Positions 28,180 through 36,272 of a stretch of 64,000 nucleotides of DNA are shown here, piece by piece. The DNA is from Methylobacterium sp. Leaf112. GTDB lineage: Bacteria > Pseudomonadota > Alphaproteobacteria > Rhizobiales > Beijerinckiaceae. Location of the stretch: NCBI RefSeq assembly GCF_001423295.1, contig NZ_LMNG01000030.1, positions 62,358-126,357 on the forward strand, in the 5' to 3' direction. Positions within the stretch are counted from its first letter, which is position 1, and every line of letters starts with the position of its first letter. The notes under the pieces were generated by a model. That model saw only the letters and a program-made list of their open reading frames with translations, was not told the origin of the DNA and ran no database searches. The position numbers and the translations under genes are program-made.

Positions 28180-30123
28180 ATGGCGACGAGACCCACCACG
28201 AAACCCCCGCTGATTCCGCCGCGCCCGACCCGGATCGCCGCCGCCGAGACGCCGGCCCCGACCATGAGCTCGCCCCTCATCGTCGCCGCACTCATCGTCA
28301 CCGGCCTCTATCTTGGCCGCGACGTGCTGATTCCCATCGCCATCGCGATCCTGCTGTCCTTCGTCCTCGGCCCCCTGGTGAACCTGCTCCGGCGCTGGCA
28401 CCTCGGGCGCTTCCTGTCGGTGGCCGCCTCGGTACTGATGACGCTCAGCGTCGTGGGTGCCCTCGGCGCCCTCATCGGGGTCCAGCTCGCCGACATCGCC
28501 GGCGATGTCCCGCGCTACCGCACCACCATCGAGCGCAAGGTCGAGGGCCTCAAGGACACCCCGGCCGGCCGCATGGCCGAGTATGTCGCCGGCATCGGCC
28601 GGACCATGCACCAGGACGGCCCGAAGCCGGAGCCGAAACCCGAACCGAAGCCCGACGCGGCCCCGGCCGCCCCGCCGCCCGAGAAGGCGATCCTCGTCGA
28701 GGTGAAGGACCGCGCGCCCGACGCGCTGACCATGGCGGGCACCCTGCTGTCGCCGATCCTGCATCCCCTCGCCACCATCGGCATCGTCTTCGTTGTGCTG
28801 CTGTTCCTGCTGATGCAACGCGAGGACCTGCGCGACCGCATGATCCGCCTCGCCGGATCGAGCGACCTGCACCGCACCACCGTCGCCATGGACGACGCCG
28901 CCAAGCGGCTCAGCCGCTACTTCCTCGTGCAGCTCGCCCTCAACGCCTCGTTCGGCCTCGTGGTCGGCGTCGGCCTCTACGTCATCGGCGTACCGAGCCC
29001 GGTGCTGTGGGGCATCTTCTCGGCCCTGATGCGGTTCGTGCCCTATATCGGCGCCGTGCTGTCGGCGGTGTTTCCCCTGGCCCTGGCCGCGGCCGTCGAT
29101 CCGGGCTGGACCATGGTGGTCGAGACGCTGATCCTGTTCGCGATCCTCGAGCCCCTCGTCGGCCACTTCATCGAGCCGATGCTGTACGGCCACTCCACCG
29201 GCATGTCGCCGTTCGCCGTCCTCGTCTCGGCCCTGTTCTGGACATGGCTGTGGGGGCCCGTCGGCCTGCTGCTGTCGACGCCGCTCACCGTCTGCCTCGT
29301 GGTGCTGGGGCGCCACGTCGACAAGCTCGAATTCCTCGACGTGCTGTTCGGCGACCGGCCCGCCCTGACGCCGGTGGAGAACTTCTACCAGCGCATCCTC
29401 GCGGGCGATGCCGACGAGGTGCAGGAGCACGCCGAACTCATCCTCAAGTCCTGCTCGCTCGCGGCCTATTACGACGAGGTGGTGATCCGGGGCCTCGAAC
29501 TCGCCGCCCGCGACGCGGCGCGCGGCGTGCTCACCACCGAGCAGAAAGCCGACATCCGCCAGAGTCTGGCCGGCCTCGTGGAGGATCTCGCGGAGCGCGA
29601 GGACGAGGGGGCCGAGCCTCCTGACGCCGAGGAGGCGCGGACCGGCGTCACCGAGGCCTGGGCCGAACCCGGAACCGTCCTGTGCGTGTCGGGGCGCAGC
29701 TTCGTCGACGAATCCGCCTGCGCGATCCTGGCCCAGCTCCTGCGGACGCGCGGGATCGGCGCCCGCACGGTGCCGTTCGCCGAGCTGGCGCGGGCGCGGA
29801 TCGACACCTTCGATCCAGGCCCGGCGCGCCTCGCCTGCATCGTCTCGACGGCGATCAGCGGCGAGCCGACCCACCTCCGGCGGCTGGCCGAACGCCTGCG
29901 GCGCAAGCTGCCCCGGGCCCGCCTGGTCGTCGGCCTGTGGCAGGCGGACGAGAACGGTCTCGACGAGGCGGCCCAGCGCCGGGCGATCCCGGCGGACATG
30001 CACGTCACCTCCCTGCGCGGCGCCATCGACGCCATCGTGGCCGCCGCCGATCCGGCCACCCCGGATCCCGTGGCGGCGGAGCGGCCGGCCGCGCATCCCG
30101 TCGGGGCGCCAGTGCCCGTCTAG
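28180..30123 (+). CDS. AI-2E/PerM-family permease with extra C-terminal domain
   Basis: The 647-residue protein has the usual eight-helix AI-2E/PerM membrane domain (residues about 28-400), interrupted by a Lys/Pro/Glu repeat loop (PKPEPKPEPKPD near 150). Signatures are PIAIAILLSFVLGPLVN and FVPYIGAVLSA. Family members typically end near 350-400 residues. Here a soluble region of about 240 residues follows, including a Rossmann-like stretch starting GTVLCVSGRSFVDESACAIL near 502 and LACIVSTAISGEP, then LVVGLW, reminiscent of a B12-binding-type fold. The cobalamin DxHxxG motif is absent. Substrate and role of the tail are unknown. Confidence 0.87.
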   Translation: MATRPTTKPPLIPPRPTRIAAAETPAPTMSSPLIVAALIVTGLYLGRDVLIPIAIAILLSFVLGPLVNLLRRWHLGRFLSVAASVLMTLSVVGALGALIGVQLADIAGDVPRYRTTIERKVEGLKDTPAGRMAEYVAGIGRTMHQDGPKPEPKPEPKPDAAPAAPPPEKAILVEVKDRAPDALTMAGTLLSPILHPLATIGIVFVVLLFLLMQREDLRDRMIRLAGSSDLHRTTVAMDDAAKRLSRYFLVQLALNASFGLVVGVGLYVIGVPSPVLWGIFSALMRFVPYIGAVLSAVFPLALAAAVDPGWTMVVETLILFAILEPLVGHFIEPMLYGHSTGMSPFAVLVSALFWTWLWGPVGLLLSTPLTVCLVVLGRHVDKLEFLDVLFGDRPALTPVENFYQRILAGDADEVQEHAELILKSCSLAAYYDEVVIRGLELAARDAARGVLTTEQKADIRQSLAGLVEDLAEREDEGAEPPDAEEARTGVTEAWAEPGTVLCVSGRSFVDESACAILAQLLRTRGIGARTVPFAELARARIDTFDPGPARLACIVSTAISGEPTHLRRLAERLRRKLPRARLVVGLWQADENGLDEAAQRRAIPADMHVTSLRGAIDAIVAAADPATPDPVAAERPAAHPVGAPVPV

Positions 30124-30226
30124 GGGCCGGGCGCCCGTCCGATCGCGGGTCGCGCGTCCGTCGGGACTTGACGGCGAGGCGTCGCGTCCGCTTCGCTGCC
30201 GTCAGGGTCCCGGACAGGAAGTTTCG

Positions 30227-31012
30227 ATGAGCGTCGTCGATCTCGCGCGGTTCATGGACGATCTCGCCACCGAGTCCGGGCAGGCGATCCTGCCGTTCTT
30301 CCGCGCCGCCTTCGGCATGGACGACAAGGGCCATGGCGGGACCTTCGACCCCGTGACGGAGGCCGACCGCGCGGCGGAGGTGATCCTGCGCGGCCTGATC
30401 CGCCGCAGCTTCCCGACCCACGGCATCCTGGGGGAGGAGTTCGGTTCGGAGAACCTCGACGCCGAATGCGTCTGGGTGCTCGACCCCATCGACGGCACCC
30501 GTGCGTTCATCGCCGGCCTGCCGACCTGGGGCACCCTCATCGGCCTCACCCGGCACGGCGTGCCTGTCCGCGGCCTGATGCACCAGCCGTTCCTCGGGGA
30601 ACGCTTCTCCGGCGACGGCGCCACGGCGCGGATGCGCTCCTCCCGGGGCGAGCGGATCCTGCGCGCCCGGCGCGGCACGGTCCTGAAGCACGCGCTGCTG
30701 GCCACCACCGATCCGCGCCTGTTCGCCGACGGCCCCGAGCGCGACGGCTTCACAGCCATCGAGGCGGCCGTGCGGATGTCGCGCTACGGCACGGATTGCT
30801 ATGCCTATTGCATGCTGGCGGCGGGCCAGGTCGATCTCGTGGTGGAAGCCGGGCTCAAGCCCTACGACATCGTCGCCCTCATCCCCATCGTCGAGGGAGC
30901 GGGCGGCGTCATCACCGCCTGGGACGGCGGACCGGCCGCCGCCGGCGGCCGCATCGTCGCCGCCGGCGACCGGGCACTGCACGTCGAGGCCCTTCGTCTC
31001 CTCAACCCGTAG
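30227..31012 (+). CDS. hisN: Histidinol-phosphatase, inositol-monophosphatase type
   Basis: The enzyme is a metal-dependent phosphatase that most likely dephosphorylates histidinol phosphate. The 261-residue protein has the IMPase metal sites FDPVTEADRAAE (about 39-50), ILGEEFG (about 67), DPIDGTRAFIAG (about 86-97) and the C-terminal VVEAGLKPYDIVALIPIVEG. The TRAF continuation after DPIDG and the late segment fit HisN rather than SuhB or CysQ, though a related sugar-phosphate substrate cannot be excluded. It stands alone, followed by a hairpin-rich spacer. Confidence 0.85.
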   Translation: MSVVDLARFMDDLATESGQAILPFFRAAFGMDDKGHGGTFDPVTEADRAAEVILRGLIRRSFPTHGILGEEFGSENLDAECVWVLDPIDGTRAFIAGLPTWGTLIGLTRHGVPVRGLMHQPFLGERFSGDGATARMRSSRGERILRARRGTVLKHALLATTDPRLFADGPERDGFTAIEAAVRMSRYGTDCYAYCMLAAGQVDLVVEAGLKPYDIVALIPIVEGAGGVITAWDGGPAAAGGRIVAAGDRALHVEALRLLNP

Positions 31013-31020
31013 GGCTCATA

Positions 31021-31065
31021 TCAAATCCGGCTGATCGCTTCGCGATGCGGATTTGAGCTTCGCTC
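31021..31065. repeat. Nested small hairpins in spacer
   Basis: TCAAATCCG at 31021-31029 pairs with CGGATTTGA at 31048-31056, enclosing ATCGC-TTC-GCGAT, and is followed by GAGC-TTC-GCTC. This regular pattern looks like a palindromic intergenic repeat unit rather than an ordinary terminator. Confidence 0.55.
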
Positions 31066-31081
31066 AGGCGCCGCGCGGGCT

Positions 31082-31126
31082 GCCTGAGACTGTCTCCGAA
31101 TGGATCATCCGGAAACAGTCTCAGGC
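31082..31126. terminator. Long-stem hairpin between convergent genes
   Basis: A 17-bp stem (16 matches; GCCTGAGACTGT..CCG with its complement, 31082-31098 and 31110-31126) encloses an 11-base loop. Its right arm overlaps the stop codon of the hydrolase gene. It may end both convergent transcripts. Confidence 0.65.
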
Positions 31127-32104
31127 ATCGGTGTAGGCCCCGGCGGTCCTGGTCGGCTCGACGACGGTGCCGGGCACGAACGCGTCGAACGCCGCCCAGA
31201 AATCGTCACGGATCGCGTCGGTTTCCGACAGGATCTCGTGGCGGGCGCCGGGTAGGACCAGGATGTGCGCCCCGCGCACCAGCCGGGCGAACCGCTCCGT
31301 CGCCCGCGTCTCGCAGACAGGGTCCGCCCCCGCGCCGACGACGAGGGCCGGGATCGCGATGGATGCGGCCACCCGACGGTCGCGCAGGCGCCGCATGGTG
31401 CGGAAGGCGCCCGCGAGCCACGCGATGGTCGGATCGCCTACGGCCCCGGCCCCGACGGCCCGCGCCGCCGCGGCGTTGCGGGCATAGCGCACCGGGTCAC
31501 TCGAGAGGCGGTTGCGGGCGAACGGCTTCGTGGCGATGGAGGTCGGCGTTCCGAACGGGATGTAGCGCCGGCCGAGGCCGAGGCGGTGGAGGATGCGCGC
31601 GAGCGCCGAGGCGCCGGCCGGCCAGCGCACCATGCGCAGGGCGAGCATCGGCGCCACGGTGACGATCCGGCTGAACGGCAGCCAGCCCTCGTAGGCCCCG
31701 ATAAAGGCCACGGCGCCGCCCATGGAATGCGCGAGACCGATATGCGGATGCGGCATCAGGGGCCGCAGGACCGCCTCCTCGACGGCCTTGAGGTCGCGTC
31801 GATAATCGTCGAACCGGGCGACGTGGCCCTTGTGCGCGTCGGCGACCTGGCGCTGCGATTCGCCCTGGCCACGCCAATCGAACGCCACGACGGCGAAGCC
31901 GCGTCCGCGCAGATCACCGACCGTCTCGTAGTATTTCTCGATGAACTCGGCCCGGCCCTGCAGCAGGCAAACGGTGCCCTTCACGAGACGGGTGGTGGGG
32001 CGCCAATGCGCGACCCGCAGCTCGACGCCGTCCTCGGTGCGGACCGCCTTCAGGGCGCCGCCGGGCGGGACAGGATTGTCGGGTGTTGAACCCAGCGTCA
32101 GCAT
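31121..32104 (-). CDS. Alpha/beta hydrolase, lysophospholipase-like
   Basis: The 327-residue protein belongs to the PldB/monoacylglycerol-lipase branch. It has CLLQGRAEFIEKYYETVGDL, the VVAFDWRGQGES strand-turn, and the nucleophile elbow HSMGGA near 128, with an acidic residue in GADPVCE and a catalytic His in LPGARHEILSE near the end. No signal peptide is seen. It probably hydrolyses lysophospholipids or monoacylglycerols; the substrate is unproven. Its stop codon lies inside the hairpin at 31082-31126. Confidence 0.88.
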   Translation of the reverse strand: MLTLGSTPDNPVPPGGALKAVRTEDGVELRVAHWRPTTRLVKGTVCLLQGRAEFIEKYYETVGDLRGRGFAVVAFDWRGQGESQRQVADAHKGHVARFDDYRRDLKAVEEAVLRPLMPHPHIGLAHSMGGAVAFIGAYEGWLPFSRIVTVAPMLALRMVRWPAGASALARILHRLGLGRRYIPFGTPTSIATKPFARNRLSSDPVRYARNAAAARAVGAGAVGDPTIAWLAGAFRTMRRLRDRRVAASIAIPALVVGAGADPVCETRATERFARLVRGAHILVLPGARHEILSETDAIRDDFWAAFDAFVPGTVVEPTRTAGAYTDA

Positions 32105-32227
32105 CGGCCGATCCTCGTGCGGCAGGCCTTACCCCACCGGTGCGCCTCTTGTGCCATGCCATCCCTTCCGGCCTGTCACCACATCGAAAAAATTGCGAAA
32201 AACACCGCGACGCGCGGGTTTCAGGCT

Positions 32228-32256
32228 CTTGCGAAGACAAACGACTCCGCCAATAT
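32228..32256 (+). promoter_or_regulatory. Heat-shock sigma-32-like promoter
   Basis: CTTG at 32228-32231, an 18-base spacer and CCAATAT at 32250-32256 approximate the RpoH consensus. Transcription would start near 32263, just before the leader hairpins of the Hsp20 gene. Confidence 0.5.
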
Positions 32257-32264
32257 CACGGAGG

Positions 32265-32350
32265 CACCGGCCGTTACGGCGGTGCGACAGGTCCGGCCCT
32301 CGGGCGGACCCGATCTAAGCATGTTGCTTCTTATGGAGAATATGTCATGC
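32265..32350 (+). promoter_or_regulatory. ROSE-like RNA thermometer of the Hsp20 gene
   Basis: The leader can form three successive hairpins: CACC-G-GCCG/CGGC-GGTG (32265-32284), GGTCCG..CCC/GGG..CGGACC (32290-32310) and a last one in which GCATG (32319-32323) pairs with CATGC (32346-32350), which includes the start codon. The last hairpin holds TTGCT (32324-32328), the hallmark of ROSE elements, opposite the GGAG ribosome binding site (32335-32338). ROSE elements melt on heating and free the ribosome binding site of small heat-shock genes in alphaproteobacteria. Confidence 0.75.
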
Positions 32351-32820
32351 GCCAGTTCGATCTTGCTCCTCTCTACCGCTCCACCGTCGGCTTCGACCGC
32401 CTGTTCTCGGCCCTCGACCAGTACGTCGCCGCCGATCCGGCCCCGACCTATCCGCCCTACAACATCGAGCGCACCGGCGAGAACGCCTACCGGATCACGG
32501 TGGCGGTCGCAGGGTTCACGGACTCCGATCTCGCCATCGAGGTCAAGGAGAACGCGCTGACGCTGAAGGGCGAGCGTGCGACCGATCCCGACAAGCCGGT
32601 TGCGTTCCTGCACCAGGGCATCGCCGCGCGCGCCTTCGAGCGCCGCTTTCAGCTCGCCGACTACGTCCAGGTGACGGGTGCGGTGCTGGAGAACGGCCTC
32701 CTCCACATCGATCTCGTCCGCGAGATCCCGGAGGCGAAGAAGCCGCGCCAGGTCCAGATCGCCACGGGTCGCGCGTCCGCGACCCCGACCATCGAGGGTT
32801 CGGTACAGCAGGCGGCGTAA
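32347..32820 (+). CDS. Small heat-shock protein, Hsp20/IbpA family
   Basis: The 157-residue chaperone holds unfolded proteins for refolding. It starts MRQFDLAPLYRSTVGFDRLF, the class A IbpA-like N terminus of rhizobial small heat-shock proteins. It has the alpha-crystallin domain in residues about 38-128 (PYNIERTGENAYRITVAVAG, then GIAARAFERRFQLAD and GLLHIDLVREIPE) and a C-terminal IPEAKKPRQV. A sigma-32-like promoter and a ROSE-like leader lie upstream, so it is probably controlled at both transcription and translation. A terminator follows at 32849. Confidence 0.95.
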   Translation: MRQFDLAPLYRSTVGFDRLFSALDQYVAADPAPTYPPYNIERTGENAYRITVAVAGFTDSDLAIEVKENALTLKGERATDPDKPVAFLHQGIAARAFERRFQLADYVQVTGAVLENGLLHIDLVREIPEAKKPRQVQIATGRASATPTIEGSVQQAA

Positions 32821-32848
32821 ACGCCGCTCCACTCTCAAAACCAGCGGG

Positions 32849-32874
32849 GCGCCCCGGCGGAAAGGCCGGGGCGC
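32849..32874. terminator. Hairpin terminator between convergent genes
   Basis: A perfect 10-bp stem (GCGCCCCGGC and complement, loop ggaaag) is followed by tttcattt. It ends the Hsp20 transcript and may also serve the convergent gene ending at 32890. Confidence 0.82.
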
Positions 32875-32889
32875 TTTCATTTCGAACCG

Positions 32890-33189
32890 TCAGGATTCGT
32901 CGTCGAAGCGGTCGCCGCGGCCCGGCTCCTTGCAGCGATAGCCGACGAAACAGCGCGGCGTGTCGCCCGCAGGGACGAAAGCCGGAATCGTGATCTCGGT
33001 AATCTCGCAGAAGCTGCGGTCCCGGACGAAGCGATCGTAGGTCGGGCCGCCGGTACCGAGGACAATGCCGCCCTCCCGCCCGACGATGCCTTTCGCCTGG
33101 GCGCAGCTCATGGTGGTGGTGGACGGCCGCTGTGCGAAAGCCGGGCTGACCGCGCCGACGCAGATCAGCGCGAGAAGTATGCGCGTCAT
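32890..33189 (-). CDS. Small secreted cysteine-containing protein
   Basis: The 99-residue product has a signal peptide (MTRILLALICVGAVSPAFAQ) and a mature part with four cysteines (MSCAQAKG, SFCEIT, RCFVGYRC), suggesting one or two disulfides in the periplasm. The SCAQAKGIVGREGGIVLGTGG segment is found in small proteins of unknown function in Rhizobiales. The start at 33189 is set by the signal peptide. No function can be given. Confidence 0.75.
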   Translation of the reverse strand: MTRILLALICVGAVSPAFAQRPSTTTMSCAQAKGIVGREGGIVLGTGGPTYDRFVRDRSFCEITEITIPAFVPAGDTPRCFVGYRCKEPGRGDRFDDES

Positions 33190-33279
33190 GATCGATCCCT
33201 CACGCCGTGGACCCGTCCACGGCACATGGGAAAACGCTTCGCCGTGCCCCGTGATCCTGCGGCGGGACACCGCGCCGTC

Positions 33280-33726
33280 CTAGAGATCCCCGAAGATGAG
33301 CTGGCCCTGGGGGCTCGGACGCCGCGCCGGGGCCCCCGGCCGCGCGGCAGGCTTCACGCTGCGCTTGACGGGCGGACGTTTCGCCACGGGCTCGGCCCGC
33401 AGGCGGGCCTTGGCCTTATCGCGGGCGATGGCTTCTGGGGCGTTCGGATCGTCATCGAGCCACTTGCCGCGCTTGATCACCTCGTTGACCCGGCCCTGGT
33501 TGACCCCGACCTTGAAGGCGATCTCCTGCTGGGTCATGCCCGTGGAGGCGTGAAGGTCGAGGATGGCGCGGGCGAGTTCGGGCGTCATCTTCTGCCCCGT
33601 GAGGCGGCGCGCCGGCTTGATGGTGCGGGTGGCGCGGTCACGCTCGCGCAGGCGCTCCAGCAGGGCGAGCGCCATGAGCATCCCGTGCTCGCGCAGCGAC
33701 TCCTCGAATTCCTTCAACGTCGCCAT
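33280..33726 (-). CDS. Small HTH protein with basic disordered tail
   Basis: The 148-residue product has an N-terminal helical part (EESLREHGMLMALALLERLR), a helix-turn-helix in about residues 60-85 (STGMTQQEIAFKVGVNQGR), and a Lys/Arg/Pro-rich tail from about 105 ending PQGQLIFGDL. The HTH resembles that of sigma-factor region 4 or XRE-type regulators. The tail is likely disordered and may bind nucleic acid or a partner. No target is evident. The ATG at 33726 is the first that excludes an arginine-rich shadow segment. Confidence 0.72.
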   Translation of the reverse strand: MATLKEFEESLREHGMLMALALLERLRERDRATRTIKPARRLTGQKMTPELARAILDLHASTGMTQQEIAFKVGVNQGRVNEVIKRGKWLDDDPNAPEAIARDKAKARLRAEPVAKRPPVKRSVKPAARPGAPARRPSPQGQLIFGDL

Positions 33727-33965
33727 GCTGGCTTCCTTGCCGGTGCCGGATCCGCGCTCGGATCTCGGACCGCCATACAAACGTGCCGCGCGCCGTGAAG
33801 TTGCGCGCAACGGGAACCGCATGGTTGAGCCTCCCGCCGCACCCTGACAACCGGCCAGAGCCGTCATCCACCGGTATTCGCGCGCCCGACGGCCGGGTTG
33901 GTCTCGGGCGTCACCTTCGGATAAACCCCGTCTCCACCCGCCGGAAACCCAGGACGCCGCCCGCG

Positions 33966-34832
33966 ATGATCAGCCCGATCGTTTCCGTCTCCCGAGAAGG
34001 TTCGGCCCCCGGTGCGCCATCCCTGGTCGATGCCCTGGAGGGCGGGGCGGTCCTGATGTTCCCCGATCTCGACTTTCCGTTCAGCCCGTTCGAGGAGCGC
34101 TTCGTCGAACGGCCCTTCGCCGACGGCAAGGCGAAGAACGTGAACATCCGGGGCGAGGCCGCGAGCCTGCGGGGCGCAGCCGGCACCCCTGAGGAACAGG
34201 AGGCTCTGCGCCAGCTTCTCATCCGCTACCGCGCCTTCGCGGACGCCCTCATCGCCCGGTATCTCCCAACCTATGCGGGCAAGATCGCCCTCGCCGGCAC
34301 CTCCTACCGCCCGTTCGAGGTGGACCAGCGCAAGCTGAGCTGGCGGCGCGACGACACCCGCCTGCACGTCGACGCGTTCCCGTCGAACCCCATCGGCGAG
34401 AAGCGCATTCTTCGGATCTTCCGCAACATCAACCCCGAAGGTCAGCCGCGCCTGTGGCGGGTGGGCGAAGACTTCGCCTCGATGGCCCAGAAGTTCGTGC
34501 CGAAGCTGCCGGGTTATTCGCCGCTCTCGGCGCGCCTGCTCGCGGCTCTGAAGATCACCAAGGCGCGGCGCTCGGAATACGACCACCTGATGCTGCATCT
34601 GCACGACGCTTTGAAGCAGGACATGGCCTATCAGGCCGATGCCCCGCAGGCCGACGTGCGCTTCGCGCCGGGCCAGACCTGGGTGACGTTCTCCGACCTG
34701 GTGATGCACGGCGCCATGGGCGGCCGCTACATGCTGGAACAGACCGCCTACCTCCGGGTCGCCGACCAGGCCGACCCCGAGCGCAGCCCGCAGCGCATCC
34801 TCGCCCGCACCCTCGGCCGTCCCCTGCGCTGA
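33966..34832 (+). CDS. kdoO: Kdo hydroxylase-family dioxygenase
   Basis: KdoO is an Fe(II)/2-oxoglutarate/O2-dependent enzyme that hydroxylates the 3-deoxy-D-manno-octulosonic acid of lipid A-Kdo to give Ko. The 288-residue protein has the iron motif HVD in LHVDAFPSNPIGEKRILRIF near 135, followed by RNINPEG, and a late histidine in FSDLVMHGAMGGRY. The N-terminal DLDFPFSPFE segment is family-typical. Inner-core lipopolysaccharide modification fits an alphaproteobacterial envelope. The start at 33966 matches family length. A small ABM-domain gene follows 25 bp later. Confidence 0.85.
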   Translation: MISPIVSVSREGSAPGAPSLVDALEGGAVLMFPDLDFPFSPFEERFVERPFADGKAKNVNIRGEAASLRGAAGTPEEQEALRQLLIRYRAFADALIARYLPTYAGKIALAGTSYRPFEVDQRKLSWRRDDTRLHVDAFPSNPIGEKRILRIFRNINPEGQPRLWRVGEDFASMAQKFVPKLPGYSPLSARLLAALKITKARRSEYDHLMLHLHDALKQDMAYQADAPQADVRFAPGQTWVTFSDLVMHGAMGGRYMLEQTAYLRVADQADPERSPQRILARTLGRPLR

Positions 34833-34857
34833 CCCCTCCCCGAACAAAGGACCCGCC

Positions 34858-35157
34858 ATGATCCTCGAAATCGCGCAGATCGACCTCAAGCCCGGCACGG
34901 AATCCGACTTCGAGGCCGGCATCGCCCGGGCCGCCGAGATTTTTCGCGACGCCAAGGGCTGCCGCAGCTTCGCCGTGCGCCGCTCCATCGAGAAGCCGCA
35001 GCGCTATCGCCTCCTCATCGAGTGGGACACCCTGGAGAACCACACCAAGGATTTCACCGGCTCCCAGGCCTGGCAGGATTACCGCGCCATGGTCTCGCCG
35101 TTCTTCGAGGCGCCGCCGAGCGTTGAGCACACGGAACTGACGCTTCAGGCCTTCTGA
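34858..35157 (+). CDS. ABM-domain (antibiotic biosynthesis monooxygenase) protein
   Basis: The 99-residue protein is a single ferredoxin-like ABM domain: MILEIAQIDLKPGTESDFEA, then CRSFAVRRSIEKPQRYRLLI, and EWDTLENHTKDFTGSQAWQD. Family members are small dimeric proteins, some oxidising quinols or haem, many of unknown function. The Trp and His of WDTLENH are conserved. It lies 25 bp after the Kdo hydroxylase gene and is probably co-transcribed, though a functional link is not obvious. Confidence 0.87.
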   Translation: MILEIAQIDLKPGTESDFEAGIARAAEIFRDAKGCRSFAVRRSIEKPQRYRLLIEWDTLENHTKDFTGSQAWQDYRAMVSPFFEAPPSVEHTELTLQAF

Positions 35158-35180
35158 CGCGAGACCGCTGACGCGAGACC

Positions 35181-35549
35181 TCACTGCCCGGAGTTGCGGA
35201 CGATCATCTTGATGCGCGCATCGAGGTGGTTCCAGCGGGCGGCGATCCGGCGCCTGGCGCAGGCCTCGAACGAATCGCCCGCGAAGAAGCCGACATGGAC
35301 CGACCGGTGCCGGCATTCGAGGAGCGGCGGCACCACGATCACCGCCGGTATCGGCAGGGACAGCAGGGCGAGATCGACGGCGAGGCCGAACTTCCAGCCG
35401 ATCCCGACCCGTTTCGGCTCCGTCGCGTGCGCCTCCCGCAGGCGCCGGCGCTCCGCGGCGAAGGCCGCGGCTCCGTCGCGGTCGGTGCGTCGCAACGGGG
35501 CCGGGTCGGCGAGCCCGGGTGGGCGTGAGGCGTCGGACGTGGGTGTCAT
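35181..35549 (-). CDS. Small membrane protein, function unknown
   Basis: The 122-residue product has a polar N-terminal half, one hydrophobic segment long enough to span the membrane (FGLAVDLALLSLPIPAVIVV, about 52-73) and a short C-terminal part with two cysteines (LECRHR, EACARR). I do not recognise a family. The start at 35549 (MTPTSDASRP) is preferred; an in-frame ATG 30 bases upstream is possible. It is followed by nothing on its strand; the ABM gene is convergent. Confidence 0.6.
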   Translation of the reverse strand: MTPTSDASRPPGLADPAPLRRTDRDGAAAFAAERRRLREAHATEPKRVGIGWKFGLAVDLALLSLPIPAVIVVPPLLECRHRSVHVGFFAGDSFEACARRRIAARWNHLDARIKMIVRNSGQ

Positions 35550-35696
35550 GGCCGGGATCTCGCGATGGAATTCGGGCAAGCGGCCGGAACGGCCCAGGAG
35601 CGCTCACCGCCGGATCCGATACCGGTTCGGTAGAAAAGAACGCAGCAAAACAAAGACCTAACCATGTGTCCCGACCCAATGTGGTCGGGCGCAGCC

Positions 35697-36023
35697 CTAG
35701 CGCAGGGCGCCGGCGATGGAGCGGAAACGATCGTCCAGTCCGCGGATGTGGCCCATGACCGCCTGGCGGGCGCAGACAGCGGCGACGAGGCCCGGCGGCA
35801 GGAAACCCGGCCCGGCGCCGGAGCCGCAGGGCATCAGCAGGGACGCCCCGAGGAAGCCGACCCCGCCGAGGAGCAGCACGAGCTTGACCGGGCCGGGCCC
35901 GCGGCGGCGACCGCGCATCCGCTCGGGCGCGCGGGATCGCACGGGCGCCGGCTCCGGCGCGTCGGGATCGTCGCGCGGGCCGAACTCGGCCTGATAGTAG
36001 CGCTCCAGCTTGCTCACTCTCAT
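35697..36023 (-). CDS. Small membrane protein, function unknown
   Basis: The 108-residue product starts MRVSKLERYYQAEFGPRDDP, continues with an Arg/Pro-rich stretch, then a membrane segment (VKLVLLLGGVGFLGASLLM, about 46-65), a Gly/Pro linker, and a short amphipathic end (VMGHIRGLDDRFRSIAGAL). The family is not recognised. The start at 36023 is chosen over an ATG 14 codons upstream because the KLERYYQ beginning looks natural. Confidence 0.58.
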   Translation of the reverse strand: MRVSKLERYYQAEFGPRDDPDAPEPAPVRSRAPERMRGRRRGPGPVKLVLLLGGVGFLGASLLMPCGSGAGPGFLPPGLVAAVCARQAVMGHIRGLDDRFRSIAGALR

Positions 36024-36272
36024 CCGGCCGCATCCCCGCCAAGCTTTGCAACCAGGAGGCGTCATGAATCGCTAAGTTTGCGATAACGCAACCGATCGAC
36101 TCGTCGCGAGCGGACCCGCTCACGCGCGCCCCAGCGGGGTTCAAGGCGGAACCGGGGCCGCTTGTGCGAAACCCGCTTCGGATGCGCCGTGCGGCCCCCG
36201 GATGCCCGGTGACAGGGCCGTGCGGACTGCGTACCACGGTGTCAGGACACCCACCCGGAGCGATCCGCGCCG

